This document shows positions 60,083 to 64,000 of a stretch of 64,000 nt of DNA, piece by piece. How positions within the stretch are numbered: the stretch's first letter is position 1; each line of letters opens with the position of its first letter. Where the stretch lies: assembly GCA_900317905.1 (NCBI GenBank), contig ONIN01000004.1:1-64000 (forward strand), given 5' to 3'. The notes beneath the pieces are model-generated. The model did not search any database and had not been told where the DNA came from. It saw only the letters and a list, made by a program, of their open reading frames with translations. A program made the translations under genes and the position numbers. The stretch comes from an uncultured Eubacteriales bacterium (GTDB taxonomy: Bacteria; Bacillota; Clostridia; Oscillospirales; Oscillospiraceae).

Positions 60083-60481
60083 TTACTTCTTCGGGTTGAC
60101 GATGTCTCTCCAGTCCAGATCGCCGCGGCTGAGGCCGAGGATCAAAACTTCGGCGGTGGCCACGTTGCTGGCAAAGGGAATCTGACGCTGGTCGCACAGG
60201 CGGGCCATGCGGTTGACCTCGTCGAAGCCGGTCTCGTGGTCGGCGTCAGCGAAAAACAGCACCAGGTCGATCTCGTTATAGCTGATTCGGGCGTCAATCT
60301 GCTGGCAGCCCTGAGACGAATGCAGGTAGGTCTGGATCGGCAGACCTGTGGCCTCGGCGATCAGTCGTCCGGTGGTGCTGGTGGAGCATAGGTTGTGCTT
60401 GGCGAGAATGCCGCAGTAGGCGATGCAGAACTGCACCATGAGTTCCTTTTTCCTGTCGTGTGCGATGAGCGCAATGTTCAT
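60083..60481 (-). CDS. mgsA: methylglyoxal synthase-like protein lacking the catalytic Asp
   Basis: 132 aa, MgsA fold: IALIAHDRKKELM (His8, Asp9, Lys12), phosphate loop TSTTGRLI, C-terminal IPFASNVATAEVLI. However, the segment that in E. coli and B. subtilis reads SGPxGGDQQ, with catalytic base Asp71, here reads SSQGCQQ (Cys59), and the following PHxPD loop is altered to HETGFDEV. Position in the mre/PBP2 cluster matches mgsA in other Clostridia. It may have lost or changed the dihydroxyacetone-phosphate lyase activity; the symbol reflects family and position only. Confidence 0.75.
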   Translation of the reverse strand: MNIALIAHDRKKELMVQFCIAYCGILAKHNLCSTSTTGRLIAEATGLPIQTYLHSSQGCQQIDARISYNEIDLVLFFADADHETGFDEVNRMARLCDQRQIPFASNVATAEVLILGLSRGDLDWRDIVNPKK

Positions 60482-60544
60482 AAAATTCTCCTTTCTCTCT
60501 GGAGGGCGGACGGAAATGCCGAAACGCGGAGGTTTGACCTTTCC

Positions 60545-62596
60545 TTACGGCAAAATGGACAGCTCGGCTTCCACCGAGAAATTGACGGTTTTCACAGTGA
60601 AGTAGGAATCCAGAAATTCCTTGGCGATGGGGGCGATGTTCGCGCCGGCGGTACCGTTCTGCACCACGACGGAGATGGCCACCTGGGGATCCTCAAAGGG
60701 TGCGTAGCAGATGAAGATGGCGTTGTTGACCTTGCCGTCACCGATCTGGGCGGTACCGGTCTTGGCGGCAACGGTGGGATAATAGCCACCGAAGGTCTTG
60801 TAGGCAGAGCCGTCAGGGTGATTGGCCACCAGGTACATGCCCTGCTGCACCGCCTGCCAGTTGGCCCAGTCGGAATCCACCGTGCTCAAAACCTCGTGCT
60901 GTGCCTCGGCCACCTGCTCGGTGTAGTCGTAGGTTCTGGCGGATTTCAGCAGAGACGCGGAGTGCCGGGTGCCGCCGTTTGCCACGGTGGCGCAGTATTC
61001 CGCCAGCTGAATCGGGCTGAACTGGCTGCGGCCCTGACCGATGGCGGCCTGCAGGCCGTCGCCGGCGTACCAGCTGGTGCCCTCCAGCTGCTTTTTCACA
61101 TCCGGGGAGTCCATGCGGCCCACATACTCCGGCAGCTCGATGCCGGTGTGCTCGCCAAGGCCGAAGGCTGCGGCATACTTCGCCAGCGTGGAAGCCTTCA
61201 GTCGGTCACCCACGGTGTAGAAGAACACGTTGCAGGAATCGCGGATGGCCTCGGTGACGTTGTCGGCGCCGTGGGAGCCGGGGTAGACCCAGCACTTGGG
61301 GCTGTAGCCCGTGTCGCCATATTTATCGAAGATACCATTGCAGGTGATATAGTCGTTCAGGCCGATGACGCCCTCGGTGAGGCCGGCCATGGCGGTGCAG
61401 GGCTTGAAGGTGGAGCCCGGCTCGTAGAGACCCATGGTGCAGCGGTTGAACAGCGGGGCGGAGGTATCCTTGCTCAGGTTGGCGAAGTTCTCTCCATCGA
61501 ACAGAGTAGTCAGGTCGAAGGTGGGGTAGCTGGCCATGGCAAGGGGCTCTCCGGTCTTGACGTCCACGATCACCAGCGCGCCGCCGGTGGCCACGTTGGG
61601 CTTATACTCGGCGTCGGCCCGCATCTTGAGGATGCCGTTTTCCAGGGCCTTCTCCGCCGCCGCCTGGAGATCCAGGTCGATGGTCAGACTCACGTTGTTG
61701 CCGGGCACCGGCTCCTTGGTGTAGGTGCGGCCGGTAATGGTGCCCTCGGCGTTCTTGGTCACCAGCGCCACGCCGTCGGTGCCGTGGAGATACTGCTCAA
61801 AGGCATACTCCGCGCCCTCCTTGCCCACCATGGCGTCCATGGAGTAGCCCTGCTGCTTGTAGGTCTCATACTCCTCGGCGCTCATCAGGCCGGTGTAGCC
61901 CAGAATGTGCGGAGCGAGGGTGGTGTTGTACTGTCTGGAATAAGAGGTGATAACCTCAAAGCCGCGGACGTTGTTCTCCATCAGGGAGGTGATCAGATCC
62001 ATACTGGCGTCCTGAACGAAAATGTAGTCCGCCGTAGGGGTGATATAACGGATTCTGAGCTCGTAGCGGATGCCGGCGATGGTGCGCATCTGCTCGGCGG
62101 TGTAGCTGTTGTCGATCTCGAATTTCTGCCGGAAGAGGCTCATGAGCTCCACGGCGGAGGCGTCGGCGGGAAGGCCGTAATAGTCCAGATAGTCGTCCAG
62201 CAGCTTCCGCTGGAGGTCGGTCATCTCGGTATATTCAAAAGGCGGCGCCAGGGTCACCGGCAGGGTGTCGGTGTACTCGTCACCGTGGTCGGTGACGATC
62301 TGCACCATCTTCAAAATGGCGGCGTTGGGGTCCTCCTGGCTGAGCAGATCCTCGGCGTTGAGGGTCAGGCTGTTCTGGCTCACGTTGGAGATCAGCACCC
62401 GGCCGTAGCGGTCGAGGATGTTGCCTCTGGCTGCCTTTACGCGCTGGGTCGTGGTGACGCTGTTGAGGCTCTCCTCATAATAGGCGGCACCGTCCACGAT
62501 CTGCAGCTTGTAGATCGCCACGAAGAAGATCACCAGCAGCACTGCCATCAGCAGCGCCATTCCGGCAATCCGCCCCGGGCGGATGGTTTTATCCAT
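60545..62596 (-). CDS. mrdA: penicillin-binding protein 2 (elongation transpeptidase)
   Basis: 683 aa class B PBP. Cytoplasmic tip and one membrane helix (about 12-30), a dimerisation/pedestal domain with RGNILDRYGRVLISN, and a transpeptidase domain with SxxK in YEPGSTFKPC, SxN in RDSCNVF and KTG in AAKTGTAQIG. It crosslinks lateral-wall peptidoglycan as part of the MreBCD-RodA elongasome; mreD lies 16 bp upstream. rodA, usual downstream, is absent here. Confidence 0.94.
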   Translation of the reverse strand: MDKTIRPGRIAGMALLMAVLLVIFFVAIYKLQIVDGAAYYEESLNSVTTTQRVKAARGNILDRYGRVLISNVSQNSLTLNAEDLLSQEDPNAAILKMVQIVTDHGDEYTDTLPVTLAPPFEYTEMTDLQRKLLDDYLDYYGLPADASAVELMSLFRQKFEIDNSYTAEQMRTIAGIRYELRIRYITPTADYIFVQDASMDLITSLMENNVRGFEVITSYSRQYNTTLAPHILGYTGLMSAEEYETYKQQGYSMDAMVGKEGAEYAFEQYLHGTDGVALVTKNAEGTITGRTYTKEPVPGNNVSLTIDLDLQAAAEKALENGILKMRADAEYKPNVATGGALVIVDVKTGEPLAMASYPTFDLTTLFDGENFANLSKDTSAPLFNRCTMGLYEPGSTFKPCTAMAGLTEGVIGLNDYITCNGIFDKYGDTGYSPKCWVYPGSHGADNVTEAIRDSCNVFFYTVGDRLKASTLAKYAAAFGLGEHTGIELPEYVGRMDSPDVKKQLEGTSWYAGDGLQAAIGQGRSQFSPIQLAEYCATVANGGTRHSASLLKSARTYDYTEQVAEAQHEVLSTVDSDWANWQAVQQGMYLVANHPDGSAYKTFGGYYPTVAAKTGTAQIGDGKVNNAIFICYAPFEDPQVAISVVVQNGTAGANIAPIAKEFLDSYFTVKTVNFSVEAELSILP

Positions 62597-62612
62597 AGAT
62601 TGCTCCTTTTAT

Positions 62613-63128
62613 TTACACGCGGCGGGCTCTTCTGGCGGCGGCCCGGCTGATATAGAAAAACGGGATGGAAAAGGGCAGGGAGATCAAAGTCTGCTTCAGC
62701 ATGGTGAGCATGGGCAGGCCGAAGCCCGCGTTGTGGAAGATCCACAGCCGCACCGCCTGGACGAAGCCCACGATCAGCAGCGCAGCCAGAACGGTTGCCA
62801 GAAAGCCCGGCAGGGTCCGGCTCACCAGATGCTCAGACAGCATCCCGGCGGCGAAACCCAGAATGGGCAGCAGCGTCAGAAACAGAACCGTCGTCTCCGG
62901 AAAGCCCATGTCCCCCAGAAGCCCGGCGAAGAGGCCGAACACGCCGCCCCACAGCGCCCCGTGGAACATGGCGGTCGCCACCACCACCGCAGGCAGGATC
63001 AGCCCATGGACGCCCAGGATCCGAAACCGCGCGAAGGCCGTGTTCTGCAGCAGCACCGTCAGGATCAGATAGAGCGCCAGCAGCAGTCCCCGTCCCACTT
63101 TTTCTTTGTTTACCAGATCACGCCACAT
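62613..63128 (-). CDS. mreD: rod-shape-determining protein MreD
   Basis: 171 aa with five or six membrane helices and the loosely conserved MreD start (LYLILTVLLQNTAFARF). Identification rests mainly on length, topology and position between mreC and PBP2. It links the cytoskeletal MreB-MreC complex to wall synthesis enzymes. Confidence 0.87.
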   Translation of the reverse strand: MWRDLVNKEKVGRGLLLALYLILTVLLQNTAFARFRILGVHGLILPAVVVATAMFHGALWGGVFGLFAGLLGDMGFPETTVLFLTLLPILGFAAGMLSEHLVSRTLPGFLATVLAALLIVGFVQAVRLWIFHNAGFGLPMLTMLKQTLISLPFSIPFFYISRAAARRARRV

Positions 63129-63133
63129 TTGCG

Positions 63134-63982
63134 TTACTCCACAATGTCAAAATCCTTGATAATAAAGACCTGCACCAGGGTGTTCAGGTCGCAGGCGGGC
63201 TGCACGACACCGTAGGTCTCCTGACCGCCCGCGTCGGTGCGCACCTCCGCAACCGAGCCGATGATCAGGCCCGCGGGGAAGGCGCCGCCCTTGCCGCTGG
63301 TGAGCACGGTGTCACCGGCAAAGAGGCTCACGCCCTCTGCCAGATAGCCCAGCTTGGCACTGCCGTCCTGCATGAGGGTATAGTCGCCCACCACCATGCC
63401 GGTGGCGCCGGAGTTGGAGACATAGCCGCCGACGCTGATGTCCACGTCGATGACGGTACGCACCGTGGCCCAGCCGGAGCCGACCTCGATGATCTGGCCC
63501 ACCAGGTTGCCGCCCTCGGTGATGACGCTGTCGCCCACCTCCAGCTCAGACTCGCTGCCCTTGCTGATGGTCAGGGTGGCCGACCAGTTGGAGGCGGTAT
63601 AGCCTACGACCTTGGCGGACTCCAGCTTGAAGTCCGTGTGGCGCTGGCTGAAGTTCAAAAGCTCCCGAAGGCGCTCGTTTTCCTCCACGGCCTCCTCAGC
63701 GTCCCGCACCTTCTGCTTTTCCTCGGCCAGCTGGTTGCGCAGGGAATCGTTCTCCGCCTGGAGCTGATCATATTTATAGACCGAGCCGTAGAGTCCCTCC
63801 AGCCAGCCCGCCGCCGTGGACGCAGCCTGCTGGAACGGCTCTCGCAGCTTGCCGTCCAGGTTGGAGACGAAACCCGCTCTGCCGCTGAGCAGGCCGTTGA
63901 TCAGCAGCACCACCAGCACTGCCGCCACGACCACCGCCAGAAAGCGGACGCCTGTTTGTTTGAGAAAAGTTTTCCAGTTCAA
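63134..63982 (-). CDS. mreC: rod-shape-determining protein MreC
   Basis: 282 aa. Membrane helix (about 10-30), a coiled coil (about 68-105, EENERLRELLNFSQ at its end) and two beta-barrel domains with VVGYTASNWSATLTISKGSE, GNLVGQIIEVGSGWATVRTV and GDTVLTSGKGGAFPAGLIIG. The start is a TTG (63980-63982) behind AGGAGAT. mreB is expected just beyond the right edge. Confidence 0.93.
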   Translation of the reverse strand: MNWKTFLKQTGVRFLAVVVAAVLVVLLINGLLSGRAGFVSNLDGKLREPFQQAASTAAGWLEGLYGSVYKYDQLQAENDSLRNQLAEEKQKVRDAEEAVEENERLRELLNFSQRHTDFKLESAKVVGYTASNWSATLTISKGSESELEVGDSVITEGGNLVGQIIEVGSGWATVRTVIDVDISVGGYVSNSGATGMVVGDYTLMQDGSAKLGYLAEGVSLFAGDTVLTSGKGGAFPAGLIIGSVAEVRTDAGGQETYGVVQPACDLNTLVQVFIIKDFDIVE

Positions 63983-64000
63983 AATCCTGATCTCCTAAAT

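Noticed and set aside
1..64000. tRNA, rRNA, CRISPR array, prophage or insertion-sequence transposase
   Set aside because: None found on reading both strands; the only mobile-looking items are the non-coding repeats reported.

Overview
The window is high-GC (roughly 60% by eye), gene-dense bacterial chromosome. It reads as an anaerobic, spore-forming member of the Clostridia, most likely an Oscillospirales-type gut bacterium. The evidence is a SpoIIP homologue, a SleB-type cell-wall hydrolase, three S-layer-homology (SLH) proteins, an anaerobic ribonucleotide reductase pair (NrdD/NrdG), a 2-hydroxyacyl-CoA dehydratase system, phosphotransacetylase, DUF1292 and DUF4342 proteins, and strong sigma-A promoters. 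This placement is inference from gene content; no rRNA or tRNA gene was seen.

Layout. 1-3.2 kb: minus-strand operon for a radical 2-hydroxyacyl-CoA dehydratase (two subunits and the start of the activator ATPase). 3.4-7 kb: a His-rich protein and a CooT-like nickel protein, an MntP-type Mn efflux pump, a large heptad-repeat membrane protein and a palindromic repeat. 7-10.6 kb: a rubrerythrin-like gene broken by an internal stop, deoC, an SSB-like protein, and a CcdA-TlpA-GtrA operon. 10.8-15.3 kb: tandem SLH-CotH surface proteins; the first lacks a canonical start codon and the second carries a one-base frameshift. 15.3-19.8 kb: hflX, an acetyltransferase, thiI and cinA, with a structured insertion between thiI and cinA. 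19.8-26 kb: spoIIP, a SleB-like hydrolase, rsmG, a pseudokinase/C-type-lectin membrane protein and a PAP2 phosphatase. 26-32.8 kb: LUD protein, DUF308 protein, MarR regulator, a second copy of the structured element, an SDR and a giant MMPL transporter. 32.8-39.8 kb: glyA, tspO, a phosphodiesterase-type protein, then trmB-xth-dus-ECF sigma-anti-sigma. 39.8-50.3 kb: comEA-response regulator-histidine kinase, a DD-carboxypeptidase, pta, a TetR regulator, DUF1292-amidohydrolase, DUF4342-lipoprotein and a CAP-SLH protein. 50.3-54.4 kb: nrdD-zinc-ribbon protein-nrdG-dut under a predicted NrdR-controlled promoter. 54.6-64 kb: an orphan peptide-binding lipoprotein, comM, then mreC-mreD-mrdA-mgsA-like-aspS running in from the right edge.

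Coherent functional groups: anaerobic nucleotide supply (nrdD, nrdG, dut, deoC); cell-wall elongation and remodelling (mreCD, PBP2, DD-carboxypeptidase, SleB-like, SpoIIP); surface display through SLH domains; RNA and ribosome maintenance (rsmG, trmB, dus, thiI, hflX, aspS); DNA uptake (comEA, comM, cinA); and thiol redox export (CcdA-TlpA).

The least ordinary items are: (i) a roughly 190-bp element present twice, whose hairpins covary between copies and one copy of which sits between 13-bp direct repeats that appear to have split a thiI/cinA overlap; (ii) a near-consensus promoter firing straight into a terminator, predicting an RNA of about 45 nt; (iii) a catalytically dead kinase fused through the membrane to a C-type lectin; (iv) a zinc-ribbon membrane protein with an Asp/Trp tail inside the nrd operon; (v) an MgsA homologue lacking the catalytic Asp; and (vi) three damaged or start-defective genes.
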